Assembly: GCA_026874595.1 (NCBI GenBank)
Contig: CM049321.1
Coordinates: forward strand, 12,881,479 to 12,945,478
Source: Sipunculus nudus
Taxonomy: Eukaryota; Annelida; Sipuncula; Golfingiida; Sipunculidae
DNA: 64,000 nt
Direction: 5' to 3'
Shown: positions 41,719 to 49,970 of the stretch, one piece after another
Layout: each line of letters starts with the position of its first letter
Position numbering within the stretch: position 1 is the first letter of the stretch
Notes under the pieces: model-generated
The model's database searches: none
What the model saw: only the letters and a program-made list of their open reading frames with translations
What the model was told of the DNA's origin: nothing
Position numbers and translations under genes: made by a program

Positions 41719-42962
41719 ACCAATTAATTCTGATAACTGGTCAGTAGAGGTCAACTGATTTTTAATGATGAAAAATCTTAAAATTACAATTGATTCCAAA
41801 CACTAGCATCCTATTGGTAAGAATATATATAATCAGGGACAGATGTCCCATAAATACCAATTACCATGATGTAAATACTGTGCTGCCCTCTGGTGAGAGA
41901 GCCACAAACAAAGCTCAAACCACCAAAATCATTCACACTGGGTGACTTTTATATGCATTTATTGGCTCAAAGTTCAATAAATTCTGGACCATCTCTGTGG
42001 GACTATGATTTGAATTTTAATCAAATTATGTTGTACTTAGGACCAAACCTCCCTTTGAGTTGGAAGTAGAGACATTTTAGTTACAATATAATAATAGTCA
42101 CAAAAATATTTTTAGTTATGGTATAATAAATAAAATCTAAAATTGGTTAAACTTTATGTGAAGCACAAATGTTGAAAAATTTCATTAGGAATCACAAAGT
42201 TTACTGTGGGTACCCATTAACCAATCATTTGAGGAGACCTATTGGTTATACCTACCAGTGCATATACTATAGTGCTGGGAATCGGTTGTAATTTCATGAT
42301 AGTTCAACATAGTAAAATTTGGCTGACCTCTGCCAACCAATAATTGACATTAACCAGTTGTTTATGAGAATGTAATTTCTGACCATATATACTGGTAGAC
42401 TTGCACATTGTTTCAACAGATATATATATCCACGTTTGCAAATATATGTAATTATTTTTTAGACTTTGTTGTAACTTTAGGTATGAAGTTATTTATAAAC
42501 ACAGACTTTTTTCTACAGTTTGCTCACATTATTTTAATGATTTCAATTATAAATATCCTCATCACAAAGCCTATATTATTGCAAAACTTTGTAATCAAAT
42601 AAGGCACTGCAAGATCTATGATCAGATGCACCAACTGACCAATCAATGAATCGTCAATTAAAATCAATCGCCAGCCCATCACTATTACTTAATTTCTTTA
42701 TTAAAGGTGGATTTAATTGTGGGTCTGGGGTAAAGAAGTTAACCAGAGCACAGCAAATAGTGCACAATACACCTGTCGCATATCTTGCGACCTCTGACCT
42801 CATTAAATAAGCATGAATTTTGCTGAGAATGTATTACTGGTGTGAAACTGTACTGGTTAATATTCATATTGAGTTTCATGAAAATCCATCAGATTTTAGG
42901 TAAGTCACCTATAACCTCATTAAATATATATTAATTTTGCCCATAATCAATCTTGGGGGTGT

Positions 42963-42995
<33 letters not shown>

Positions 42996-45900
42996 TATTT
43001 GACATAACAGTAAAGTATCCATACAAAATATATTCAATATGTCAATATTTTTGTTTTTATTATGTCTGGACACTGAAACAACAGCCACCTGTGCATGACT
43101 CATGGAGAAAGAAATTGTACGTAAATATGGAGGTTAAATGATTATACATTTCTTAATATCTAAGAAGACTGAGATTATATGATTTAATAAATATTTTATT
43201 TGACATAACAGTAAAGTATCCATACAAAATATATTCAATATGTCAATATTTTTGTTTTTATTATGTCTGGACACTGAAACAACAGCCACCTGTGCATGAC
43301 TCATGGAGAAAGAAATTGTACGTAAATATGGAGGTTAAATGATTATACATTTCTTAATATCTAAGAAGACTGAGATTATATGATTTAATGAGGAATTCTG
43401 TGAAAAACTGGGAAGAATAACAACCTGAGTTTCTGAAATTAGTTTATTATTGATCAAAAAAAAATTTTTTTTTTCTTTTGGCCAAGACTAATTTTTGTTA
43501 CAGATGTAGCAGTTTATCTGGAGGTATTTGTCTTTATATGAATTTAATAAAATGTTTGATGTAGCAAATCAAACCTTGAAGACTATGAGTGAAGATTTTG
43601 TCAACAATGATTTGGTCGGTTTCATTTATGACTTTTGGTGTTATGTTTCTCAGACAGTTGTCTGCTATCTTAGTCCTGGTTTTATTTGTAACAAGGGTAT
43701 CTTTATGTCTTGTGTCATGTTCATGTGTCATGGTCCTTGTTGAAAAATTAAATGTTTGTAAATATTTTGGTAGCGCTTCATGACAGTAATTATAATAAAA
43801 CTTTAATATATTTAGTCTTAAGATGTCATTAATTTTTTTTTAATGATTTAAAAATTGGTTCAGTGTGAGATAATCTATTGGTTAGTAGCTATGGTGATTT
43901 CCATGAAAATCCATTAAAAGCCTTGGTAAGTTATTGCAGCGACACTAAAAGTTAATGGCCAGACAGACCATATCCTGTCATAGACGGGCGAATAAAAACA
44001 CACATATGTGCCTATATCGCATCATGCGGGCAAATCTGTTAAAAAGTGATTGACACTGGGATTCTAGGTTAAAAATATAAACATATATTTTATATCATCT
44101 CAGATTATAGAAGTATGAATTTATCTTTCCCTTGATCATTGCAAGGTTCATGTTAAACATTTTGGCCTGTAAGAGCAGGGCTTTCAATAGGAAAAACACA
44201 TGATGAGTTTGGGATACTAAGGTCAAATTTTTGGAAGAGTCCCATGGAATTTTGGAGCATCCCAAGGGCCCCTGTCATATTCTGTTCATGTTAGATTTGA
44301 ATTTTATATCATCTATCCGCACATGTAGTGCCCTATGCATTCATTTAAAACTGTTCTTGAATAAGCACTGTAATCAGCATATGGTTGATTTATAGCACGA
44401 TATGCAGTAATAACCTATTTTATAATCAAAGAACACAGCTGCCTACTTTGTATGATGTAGCTGGCAGTAGTCCGTGACCGTGACATGTGCTCACTTTGAT
44501 CTTTTGATTTTATGTTAAGAAACCAGCCCATCCCACTGGGGACTCGCTCCCCCAGAGCCCAGCATGCACATGAGATTTTGAGCATTAGAGATGCACACCC
44601 CAGCATTCCTGAAAGCCCTGTCACTGATTTCACTTGACAAAACCTACAATACCAGTATGTTTGACCCAAACAAAACTGATGATCATTAGAGGTACTGCTG
44701 ATACAAGAGGTGTACCATTCCTGTATATTAACATACACAGAGAGCGCAAACCATTGTGATAAAGACTTTGGATAGGAGTCTTAGCACAGAAGTTGGTCAA
44801 AAGGGACACGAAACCACAACCTGGCAGTCACAAGTCCAGCATCCTAACCAGCACAAACACAGACCAAGAAGAAAATTATACCCAAACTTCATGCAGGGTA
44901 TACTGTAATAATTATCCATGTCGTATTGTAAGTCCAGTGTCCATATAAGGTCACACCTGTGACGTAACTTAAACACACGGATGTAACGCAGACATAGTGC
45001 TGTGTGTACAAGATATTCAGCTGAGTTGACTCTGAACAGCATGTAAGCAACCCCTATTTTTTTTTCTGTGATCTGTCTGCGTTATGGTAAAACATTTTAA
45101 AACGTCTTCTAATTTTGTGTCTAGCTTACGACCAATGAAAAAGTAGTCTTATTCTGTCTACCTCTGATTCATACGCCTTTTGGTCATATCGCAAACATAT
45201 CCAAGATGTAGCATTATATGTACACCCTGTTTAAGACTGACGAGTCTACAGTCAGAGATACCAGTTTGGCAGACACTGTCATGTTGAAAAAGGCTCAGAA
45301 AATCTTGATGACAAAATAACATTTTTGTCAGATTGGACAACACCTCACCACTTGTAACAAGTATCATTTCACTGACAGTAAAAGAGACCAACTCTCCACC
45401 ACCACACATGAAAAAGATTCAATTGTAACTCAGCATGTTGGCAAATCTTCATGCATGTTTGCTCACTACGCTGACTCGGACTCACAGGAGCTGTTTAGGG
45501 ATTGTTGGAGTCAAAAGTCTGACACCCACAATGCATCGGGACTTCTAAATACGCAGCGGGGTAGGTGTACCTAATTGTACTGAAGAGGACAATGTAGTCC
45601 ATTCAAGTGTGTTGGATAAGAATTGTTTCAAGGCAAATTACATAAAAACGGGTGTTTTGGTGTAAGGACTTTACAGACTAAGGAATATTTTGTAAGCATG
45701 AGCATATGAAATGTAAAAAGATTGTGTTTCCTTGAAATGTAACAAATTTTGATTTTGAAGTTTGAAATTTGTTAACAATTTGCCTAAACAGAAGAGGTTC
45801 ACTTTGAGTAGAAACTTTAACATCTGGCAAAGGGTGACATGTTTTGTAGAATTCTTCACTGCATACAAATGTGTCTCAGTTGGTTATGTGACTGACAATA

Positions 45901-46925
45901 ACAGCTAGGTCATGCAATGCCCAGGGACTGACAGCCATTTCCAAAAAAGTGGAACTGCAGTTTTTGGAATGACAGTTGTCAAGGTAGGCCCTATCAGTCT
46001 TGGTAATTATGTAAGTTACCAATTTTCACCTACCTCTGCTCTGAGCGTCTAATGCCACACCACAGCCTGTGGCACCACCACCGATCACTACAATATCATA
46101 CTCCGATTCCTGCAGGTTTCTTATATGGTCCTCACGCGAAGGCAGGGGGCTGCTCAGGACCTGGTTACGCATGTCTGCTGCTAATACAGAATTTCCTAAA
46201 GGCTGAAAAATGAATAACAGTGTCATAAATATTGATCAACAAATTATATTCAATGACTTATTAAACGATGAATTATTATTATATAAATACATCTTTATTA
46301 AAAGCTATATGTAACAATAAAGAGTCACTACAAAAAAGCCAGAACCAAAAATCTGTAAACATAGAACAAACATTAGGAATTTTCTACTGATTTTATGTGA
46401 TATCTTCGGATTGAATGGTCTATATATATATATATATATATATATTGTTAATATCTTTCATTGTTTGCTTTCTTGTTGTATACAAACAATGTACTATTTG
46501 TGGTACGAACATAAATATATAAACATAATGTCCCTGCATATATACAACATGGTTTTTGTGGTACCACAGATTAAAAACAATGTGTGAGATCGGTCTATAA
46601 GACTATATAAGGCATGGGAAATGAAAAGCTATTCGTCTGAACCTAATTGAACTGAACCTGATTCAGACTAGATTATCACTCAATAATTAATCCCATTAGG
46701 AACCATTTTCAGATTCATTACTATATATTCCTGAAGACAAGGAATGACATAGTCATGAACACTGTTTTTTTTTCTAAACATATTTCAGGAGAAGACTGGT
46801 CACAAAATTACCTCTTTGTGAAAAAGATTGAGGGCTTTAGGTAAAGCCCACAACATCACCACGCCACCAGTACCAGCAGCCACACTCACGTAGCCGAGGC
46901 GACGCAGCATGTGGCGCCATCTCAT
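9749..46925 (-). CDS. GPD2: Mitochondrial glycerol-3-phosphate dehydrogenase (FAD), whole gene span of 16 coding exons
   Basis: The enzyme oxidises glycerol 3-phosphate to dihydroxyacetone phosphate on the outer face of the inner mitochondrial membrane and passes electrons through FAD to ubiquinone (glycerol phosphate shuttle). I joined 16 exons. All splice sites are GT-AG, phases agree, and the coding total is 2178 bases (725 residues plus stop). Residues 1-11 are basic, and 12-31 are hydrophobic, as expected for mitochondrial import and membrane anchoring. Residues 78-95 match the first GlpD signature, with FAD motif G79-x-G81-x2-G84. Residues 436-446 ([11 protein letters not shown]) match the second signature. 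Two EF-hand loops lie at 637-648 and 673-684. They explain calcium activation in animal GPD2. Similarity to vertebrate GPD2 is collinear to the end. No frameshift or premature stop was seen. The 5' end of the transcript and the promoter were not found. Confidence 0.97.
10615..11345. repeat. 62-base minisatellite in GPD2 intron 15
   Basis: GGTTACCACCAGGCCAAGCC recurs at 10615, 10677, 10739 and 10801, an exact 62-base period. Decayed units continue at about 11080-11345 on the far side of an inserted SINE. Confidence 0.9.
10868..11066 (-). repeat. tRNA-derived SINE, family S1, copy 3, inside a minisatellite
   Basis: Reverse-oriented copy with B box GGGTTCAATTCC and the CCAGGCCTG head end at its right. 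The 62-base minisatellite resumes directly after it, so the SINE landed within that array. Confidence 0.83.
12610..13520. repeat. Degenerate minisatellite of CTGTGACAACAAAAAT units, GPD2 intron 15
   Basis: Units of about 50-60 bases hold CTGTGACAACAAAAAT and GCTGTCACAGTTTTA in turn. Clear units occur near 12616, 12673, 12727, 13215, 13271 and 13330, with unrelated sequence between 12860 and 13200. Related CTGTCACA motifs continue to about 13900. Confidence 0.75.
14045..14400 (+). repeat. Dispersed repeat family D, copy in GPD2 intron 15
   Basis: Shares AATCTGTTGTAATTTCATG, CAGTTGACCTCTACC and a distal TGCACTGCATGATCAATC block with the copies at 32.2, 41.2-41.8, 42.3 and 49.9 kb. Confidence 0.65.
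15061..15159 (-). CDS. GPD2: GPD2 coding exon 15 (EF-hand 2)
   Basis: Encodes residues 655-687 (33 codons). EF-hand loop 2 is [12 protein letters not shown], residues 673-684, with D, S, N, D and E at positions 1, 3, 5, 9 and 12. Position 6 is alanine where glycine is usual. Acceptor CAG, donor GTAAGA. Confidence 0.96.
15330..16235 (+). mobile_element. Palindrome-rich repeat element, family A, copy 1 (GPD2 intron 14)
   Basis: The left end TATCCGCCGAAATCAGAGT at 15360 and the right end ACTCTGTTTTGGCGGATA ending at 16229 are inverted repeats. The interior has the perfect 12-base palindrome GGTGGCGCCACC four times in two alternating contexts (gta... and gca...), with a unit length of about 280 bases. 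No transposase was recognised. Confidence 0.8.
16558..16743 (-). CDS. GPD2: GPD2 coding exon 14 (EF-hand 1)
   Basis: Encodes residues 593-654 (62 codons). EF-hand loop 1 is [12 protein letters not shown], residues 637-648, with D at loop position 1, N at 3, G at 6, I at 8 and D at 12. Lysine at positions 4 and 5 suggests weaker calcium binding than a canonical loop. Acceptor TAG, donor GTAACA. Confidence 0.96.
17460..18139. mobile_element. TIR element carrying a 17-base minisatellite (GPD2 intron 13)
   Basis: Perfect 14-base terminal inverted repeats: ACAGTGAAACCTGT at 17460-17473 and ACAGGTTTCACTGT at 18126-18139. The CAGTGAAACC end resembles pogo/Tc1-like MITEs elsewhere in the window. No open frame was found in the interior, which is mostly a minisatellite. 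Confidence 0.85.
17470..18040. repeat. 17-base minisatellite, about 30 units
   Basis: The unit GTCTATTAAGACCACCT, alternating with ...ACCAACT variants, fills the TIR element above. Variant units recur in higher-order patterns, suggesting array growth by unequal exchange. Confidence 0.92.
18197..18355 (-). CDS. GPD2: GPD2 coding exon 13
   Basis: Encodes residues 540-592 (53 codons), with [20 protein letters not shown] and [13 protein letters not shown], the conserved helical domain after the FAD fold. Acceptor CAG, donor GTATCT. It sits about 60 bases right of a TIR element that carries a minisatellite. Confidence 0.97.
19361..19492 (-). CDS. GPD2: GPD2 coding exon 12
   Basis: Encodes residues 496-539 exactly (44 codons), [17 protein letters not shown] through DYPYIEAE. 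Acceptor CAG, donor GTGAGT. Confidence 0.97.
20071..20249 (-). CDS. GPD2: GPD2 coding exon 11 (second GlpD signature)
   Basis: Encodes residues 437-495. It opens with [15 protein letters not shown]. With the junction glycine this gives [11 protein letters not shown], which fits the second GlpD signature. It ends in phase 0 at FGFDSD before donor GTGAGT. Confidence 0.97.
20562..20696 (-). CDS. GPD2: GPD2 coding exon 10
   Basis: Encodes residues 392-435, including [16 protein letters not shown], the conserved arginine-bearing active-site region of GlpD enzymes, and ends in LITIAG. Acceptor CAG, donor GTTTGA. Confidence 0.97.
21296..21403 (-). CDS. GPD2: GPD2 coding exon 9
   Basis: Encodes residues 356-390, [20 protein letters not shown] and onward. 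Acceptor TAG, donor GTAAGT. The TTD at the exon start follows the conserved glycine made across the junction. The cysteine in place of the usual threonine is a lineage difference, not a break. Confidence 0.95.
22928..23013 (-). CDS. GPD2: GPD2 coding exon 8
   Basis: Encodes residues 327-354 with split Ser326 and Gly355. It reads [20 protein letters not shown], a highly conserved GPD2 block. This is the shortest coding exon (86 bases). Acceptor CAG, donor GTAAGT. Confidence 0.97.
23450..24846. mobile_element. 1.4 kb TIR DNA element with TA duplication (GPD2 intron 7)
   Basis: The left end CCGTAAAATCTCCACTTA and the right end's complement CTGTAAAATCTCCACTTA extend to about 27 matching bases ending in AACCGC. 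TA flanks both sides (23448-23449, 24847-24848), as left by Tc1/mariner or pogo-type insertion. An open frame of 103 codons at its left end starts just inside it and runs over the TIR. It has no recognised domain. Probably nonautonomous. Confidence 0.88.
25494..25745 (-). pseudogene. Coding-like fragment in GPD2 intron 7, unrecognised
   Basis: The minus strand is open for 84 codons. An internal ATG at 25670 leaves 58 codons to the TAG at 25494-25496. The product (for example [20 protein letters not shown]) has a protein-like composition, with conserved-looking basic and aromatic residues, but matches nothing I know. It could be a relic of a transposon gene or chance. Confidence 0.25.
25984..26128 (-). 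CDS. GPD2: GPD2 coding exon 7
   Basis: Encodes residues 279-325 with split codons. It carries [19 protein letters not shown] and [13 protein letters not shown], matching the family. ATGPGTD differs from the vertebrate ATGPFTD. Acceptor CAG, donor GTATGC. Confidence 0.95.
27164..27325 (-). CDS. GPD2: GPD2 coding exon 6
   Basis: Encodes residues 225-277 with split glycine codons at both ends. It starts at QHDDARM, the conserved substrate-domain segment, and ends at DRMTG. The frame runs on past the donor (GTGACT) for several codons, but the exon 7 join restores the family sequence [11 protein letters not shown], which fixes the donor. Confidence 0.95.
27749..27912 (-). CDS. GPD2: GPD2 coding exon 5
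   Basis: Encodes residues 170-223 with split codons at both ends. It includes [19 protein letters not shown] and [18 protein letters not shown], both typical of GPD2. Acceptor TAG, donor GTAAGT. Confidence 0.97.
28460..28557 (-). CDS. GPD2: GPD2 coding exon 4
   Basis: Encodes residues 137-168 and two bases of Lys169 ([20 protein letters not shown] and onward), collinear with vertebrate GPD2. Acceptor CAG, donor GTAAGG. The donor G lies inside what looks like an AAG codon, so the exon ends in phase 2. Confidence 0.96.
29832..29956 (-). CDS. GPD2: GPD2 coding exon 3
   Basis: Encodes residues 95-136, including [18 protein letters not shown], the conserved segment that wraps the FAD in GlpD enzymes. 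Acceptor CAG, donor GTAACT. It is separated from exon 2 by the 16 kb intron 2. Confidence 0.97.
30395..30921 (-). repeat. tRNA-derived SINE, family S2, copy 1 with duplicated tail (intron 2)
   Basis: The minus-strand head has GGGGTAGAGCTCAGGACTCG (A-box region) and GAGCTCAAATC (B-box-like). The tail block GCTAGCTTAACTAAGTACATG...TCTGCAGAATTCCATTCCAG occurs twice in tandem, about 120 bases apart (30395-30501 and 30510-30632). Confidence 0.78.
32230..32400 (-). repeat. Dispersed repeat family D, partial copy
   Basis: Contains GAGGTCAACCAATG, GATGATTGATCATGAAATTCTACTGATTCCCAACACT, the reverse complement of the family D left end at 14.05 kb. Confidence 0.6.
33359..33527. mobile_element. Short pogo-like MITE (intron 2)
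   Basis: CAGTGAAACCTCG at the left and CGAGGTTTCACGG at the right are 13-base inverted repeats with one mismatch. The interior (GCCACCTT, GGTGGTCATAATTT) matches the decayed copy at 3.5 kb. Confidence 0.8.
34670..36270 (+). mobile_element. Family A element, copy 2, five tandem units (intron 2)
   Basis: The left end CTAGACTACGGGTAGTCAAC and GTATCCGCTGAAATCAGAG are present. GTAGGTGGCGCCACC-type sites recur near 34814, 35085, 35363, 35640 and 35918, and GCAGGTGGCGCCACC-type sites near 34955, 35231, 35511, 35788 and 36066, a period near 277 bases. The right terminal block is missing: the copy stops after the GCAGTTCACATGTGACC motif. Confidence 0.82.
36365..36425. repeat. Short TCTAGACA tandem tract followed by a C run
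   Basis: GTCTAGACAC-type words occur four times in about 50 bases, each centred on the palindrome TCTAGA, then a run of C at about 36416-36426. Confidence 0.75.
36715..37215 (+). repeat. Right-end fragment of a family C-like element
   Basis: Ends in a run rich in GGACGG/GGACGACG and then CATCGCATAAGCTCACAGGT with GCTAAAAAT, matching the right ends at 40.67 and 60.2 kb. Confidence 0.55.
37440..38165 (+). other. Unrecognised segment with two short frames and a polyA-like end
   Basis: Two adjacent plus-strand frames (37542-37823 and 37823-38059) overlap by one base at the junction and are followed by CAATAAAATC near 38139. The layout resembles the 3' end of a retroelement, but no reverse transcriptase or other motif is visible. 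Function unknown. Confidence 0.25.
39880..40400 (+). repeat. 137-base tandem repeat with TGACCTTTGACC cores
   Basis: Units start near 39893, 40030, 40165 and 40308, each with TGTGACCTTGACCTTTGACC or a variant and a TTCTTCCCC...TTGGTAGGTGAGC block. An older unit begins near 39581. Exact DR1 motifs lie at 39902-39914 and 40316-40328. Confidence 0.85.
40564..40640. repeat. GGACGG-rich short tandem tract
   Basis: CGGACGGCC, GGACGGAAGGACGACGG words form a GC-rich island just before the family C right end. A C run follows at about 40709-40726. Confidence 0.6.
41065..41158. repeat. (AT)n microsatellite, left of foldback element
   Basis: Interrupted TA repeats of about 90 bases. Confidence 0.9.
41160..41665. 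mobile_element. Foldback element with inverted arms of about 125 bases (intron 2)
   Basis: The left arm from about 41167 (GACATAGCAGGAATACCAGG, CACTTATAGTGATTGGCTGA) and the right arm to about 41655 (complement GACATAGCAGGAAAACCAGG) match over about 125 bases with few differences. The interior contains family D sequence. (AT)n tracts flank both sides. Confidence 0.85.
41645..41713. repeat. (AT)n microsatellite, right of foldback element
   Basis: TA repeats of about 65 bases, with one AAT interruption, directly following the right arm. Confidence 0.9.
41725..41815 (-). repeat. Dispersed repeat family D, partial copy
   Basis: ACCAATTAATTCTGATAACT, AGAGGTCAACTGATTTTTAATG and TTACAATTGATTCCAAACACT match the reverse of the family D left end. 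Confidence 0.65.
42269..42685 (+). mobile_element. Family D element, fuller copy with short TIRs
   Basis: The left end ATAGTGCTGGGAATCGG and the right end's complement ATAGTGATGGGCTGGCG are related inverted ends. The body shares blocks with 14.05 kb and with the interior of the foldback element. No coding capacity. Confidence 0.6.
42963..42987. repeat. (GA)n microsatellite
   Basis: GAGAGA run of about 24 bases immediately before the 201-base duplication. Confidence 0.95.
42988..43389. repeat. Perfect 201-base tandem duplication
   Basis: 42988-43188 and 43189-43389 read identically base for base, beginning AAATATTTTATTTGACATAA and ending ATTATATGATTTAAT. Confidence 0.97.
46034..46202 (-). 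CDS. GPD2: GPD2 coding exon 2 (FAD-binding P-loop)
   Basis: Encodes residues 39-94 plus the first base of Gly95. It contains [19 protein letters not shown], the Rossmann dinucleotide-binding turn that opens the FAD domain and the first GlpD family signature. Acceptor CAG at 46203-46205, donor GTAGGT. A second GT five bases into the intron was rejected because only the first keeps frame with exon 3. Confidence 0.97.
46812..46925 (-). CDS. GPD2: GPD2 coding exon 1
   Basis: Encodes residues 1-38, starting [18 protein letters not shown]. The start has four arginines in nine residues, then a glycine- and valine-rich hydrophobic stretch, consistent with a mitochondrial targeting and membrane segment. 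The donor GTAATT follows directly. The exon ends in phase 0. A second in-frame ATG at codon 6 would lose part of the basic leader, so the first ATG is preferred. Confidence 0.93.
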
Positions 46926-46944
46926 GGTTACCAGCTTCTTTTAT
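46926..46944 (-). other. GPD2: GPD2 5' UTR portion with upstream splice acceptor
   Basis: A pyrimidine-rich TTTTGTTGCAG lies 19 bases before the start codon. The coding exon therefore probably begins at 46944, and at least one noncoding exon lies further right. That exon and the promoter were not identified. Confidence 0.6.
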
Positions 46945-47154
46945 CTGCAACAAAACAGGACAGAACAAATAACTTTTGTTTATTTCACAAACAGTATGAT
47001 CACACACGATCAACTGACATATGTGACGAATCTCCTCTAGGGGACCGTACATCAACTAAATGCCAGCAATCTGTTTCAGGTTGAAGCAAACCAAAGCCAT
47101 GCAATCAACCAGATTAAATGAAACGTGATATGTCATGTTTTTTTTTGGTTTTTT

Positions 47155-47550
47155 TTTAAGGTTTTCTTTGGTGGAGGTTAATGCCTCTATTTTTTTAATA
47201 CTTGCTTAACTAAGTATTAATGCTATTATGTATATCTGCAAATTCCATTCCAGTTTCGGTCTACTTGACAGGGGCTTACAAGCGATAATTCTGGCATCAA
47301 CCAGGCTCGTTGTATCACTCCTGTGGGCCCTGGTTGTGTGTCATCCTCACTGCTGGGTTATAACACCCAAGAACCCCTGAAAGGCACACTCGTTTGTGAG
47401 TGAAACATGACTGTTGGGCAGTCTCCACATTAAGCCTGCAGAGGGCTCACCCCAGGTGGGGGCTGACTATGAAAAATCTCCCCGCCTCTGCTGAGGTTCG
47501 AACTCATAATCTCCCAGCTTTGAGCACTGCGCTGAGCCACAGAAGCCAGT
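47155..47550 (-). repeat. tRNA-derived SINE, family S2, copy 2 (upstream of GPD2 exon 1)
   Basis: The minus-strand head has TGGCTCAGCGCAGTG (A box) and GAGTTCGAACCTC (B box). The body (CACTCGTTTGTGAGTGAAACA) and the tail (TTCCATTCCAGTTTCGG) match the 30.4 kb copy. Confidence 0.82.
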
Positions 47551-49138
47551 CTGATATTACATATTAAATGTCATACTAACATACTAATACCATCCACAGG
47601 GCAATGTATACATTTAATACTTTCACAAATGTTCTGACTGCCAGCTGTGACATATATCACAAGACTGTGACCAGAGAAATAATGAAGTGTCAATGTAGCT
47701 AAACTAATGGTTTGGGGACCAAGAGACTGTCAGGGAGATTTTCATTAGTAGTTGCTATGTAACATACTGTGATGCTTTCAGTCCCATTGGGTTAGTTTTA
47801 ACACAAAACACCGGGTGTCAGCAGGTTGCCTTCAGTCAGGCCCAAGAAACTGCATCTGGTATGAGGCAGTGATATTCTGAAAACAATGCCACCTATCTCT
47901 GCTAGGCTGAATAACTGGTACTTCCCAGTGGGAAACCAAATTTATGTTCAGGGCTTGAAATATATTGTAAAGGAGAAATAGGACTTCGACCTGAGTCCTG
48001 CTGAGGGTAAAAAGTTGTACGACATTTGAATTTTTTGCATGACACCAACAATATTTCTTCTGGACAATTACACATGACACACTGAGTGGCTGACTAAAAA
48101 TACTTTATTTCCCATTCAGCAAATTTATGCAGAACAAGATCAGTAAATGGATGGTGATTATGAGGTCACATGACACATCTGGACTGCAGCACAAGACCTT
48201 GTTGTTGGCTGTTAATGAGTTTGACAAATTATGCAGAAAAGACAAAAAAAAACTCAGAACATCTGAAGGAATATCAACAATTCTGTGGTAGGCTTTACAC
48301 TGGCAGGTAACATGTTCTTGATTTACACATTTTCAGTGTTTCCCCAAGGGTTTTTATATATTTAGTTAAATAGAGTATTTGATTATCATATTAAATATTG
48401 TTAAATTATCTAATGTGCACACAGGGCTTAATTAATCAAGGATCCAAAAGAATGTTCATTATTGGCAAATTATATCAAAAATATGAAATTACTTATAAAA
48501 TCAGTCTTTTGTTTCAGGCTAACATAAAATATCTGTAATAATTTATAAAATTGATCTTTTGATTTTCAATGTCCAATGCTGTTGCAATTAATATCTAATT
48601 GCCACCAAGGCTTCAGTATAAATGACAACAGTATAAATGAAAACACCTGGGCTGTCTTATTTACAAGGGTTTTTAATTTGTGATAAATTTCCCTTTCATG
48701 AAAATTGCAAAATTTAAACCCTCATACCGTAAAATCTTGTGTACAAGCTGGACCCATGTATTAGACAGTCCAGAGTTTTGAGGTAGAAGAGCAGAGGAAA
48801 TTTTTTATGGGCCCTAAAGATCGTGAGGAAGTCCCACCAGTATATGCTAATTGCCGACCACAGTGAGTAAATCACCGATTATTATTATAAGGTCACATGA
48901 CACACCTGGACAGCAGCATAAGGCTTGACGTGATGGATGCACAACACTGTTATTGGTCAAATGTTTTACCCAGAAAGATAATTTAAAGTATACAGAACAT
49001 CATGTGTACATCACCTGGCAAATAAACCAGTCCATGACCTTTTAGTGGCACTGTCTACTGAAAGAGGATGAAGGTATCCATACAGTAAGCATGATATGTT
49101 ATTATTAAGGATTTAAGGATATATATGTATGTATGTAT

Positions 49139-49172
<34 letters not shown>

Positions 49173-49849
49173 GGACAAAGCAAGGAAAATTCCAACTTGT
49201 GAACATTTTGTTCAGACACTGGAGCGAACCTCTGAGGTTCTATCAAGATTTTACTATTTCTGTTCAAGACATTAGCAGGATTTGAACTGAGGACCCACTG
49301 CTTTTAAAGTCCAATGCTTTTGATATATAGTTGGAAGGATAAGGAACTGTCTGTTTGCCTTTATCTCATTATCACACAGTTACTGATGCACATGGCTGAC
49401 AATGTTCCAAGACATATATATATAGAGGTCTTGGTCAGTCTCTGCTGAGGCCCTGCAGTGCCCAGCTAGACATGGCCTGTTTCTCTCTGAAAGAGCGCAA
49501 GTTTTGTTCCACAATCATGACATAATAGACACATATTCATAAAATGACTTCAACATTTTGTCACAATATGCTCATAAATTTTTGTTACATATACATGGTC
49601 CTGAAGTCTTATAAGATATTTTACGTATCACGTCTATTAGTTAGCACTTGTTTACCAGTGTCAGGTAAACAGAAAAGGGTCAGTATACATAATTTATGCA
49701 AGCAAACTTTAAAAAAGTCTGTCTTTACTAAAAAATGTTATTCCTAAGGTTACTGTATACACATGTAGGCTATAGAATCATTACATAGATCAACAAACAT
49801 GTAGGCCGACGTACCAGGTAAGATTATGTCGAGGCCAATACATGGTCGA

Positions 49850-49970
49850 GAAGTTCATACTCATAAACAACCAATTAATTCTGATTATTAACCATAAGAG
49901 GTCAACTGAGTTTTTCTGATGATCAATCATGAAATTACAACTGATTCCCAACACTAACTGTAAAGGACTG
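49850..49970 (-). repeat. Dispersed repeat family D, partial copy
   Basis: ACCAATTAATTCTGATTATT, AGAGGTCAACTGAGTTTTTC and CATGAAATTACAACTGATTC match the reverse of the 14.05 kb copy. Confidence 0.65.

Larger units (their letters stand above)
29957..46033 (-). other. GPD2: GPD2 intron 2, 16 kb, repeat-filled
   Basis: Bounded by donor GTAGGT at its right end and acceptor TTTCAG at its left end. It holds SINE S2, family D copies, a pogo-like MITE, family A copy 2, two family C right ends, a 137-base tandem repeat, a foldback element, a 201-base duplication and several (AT)n tracts. Minus-strand frames at 44415-45409 show no family likeness. Confidence 0.9.

Noticed and set aside
44415-45409. 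Three successive minus-strand frames suggesting a gene inside intron 2
   Set aside because: No family likeness, no plausible splice joins keeping the frames together and no codon-like pattern. Left as unexplained intron sequence.
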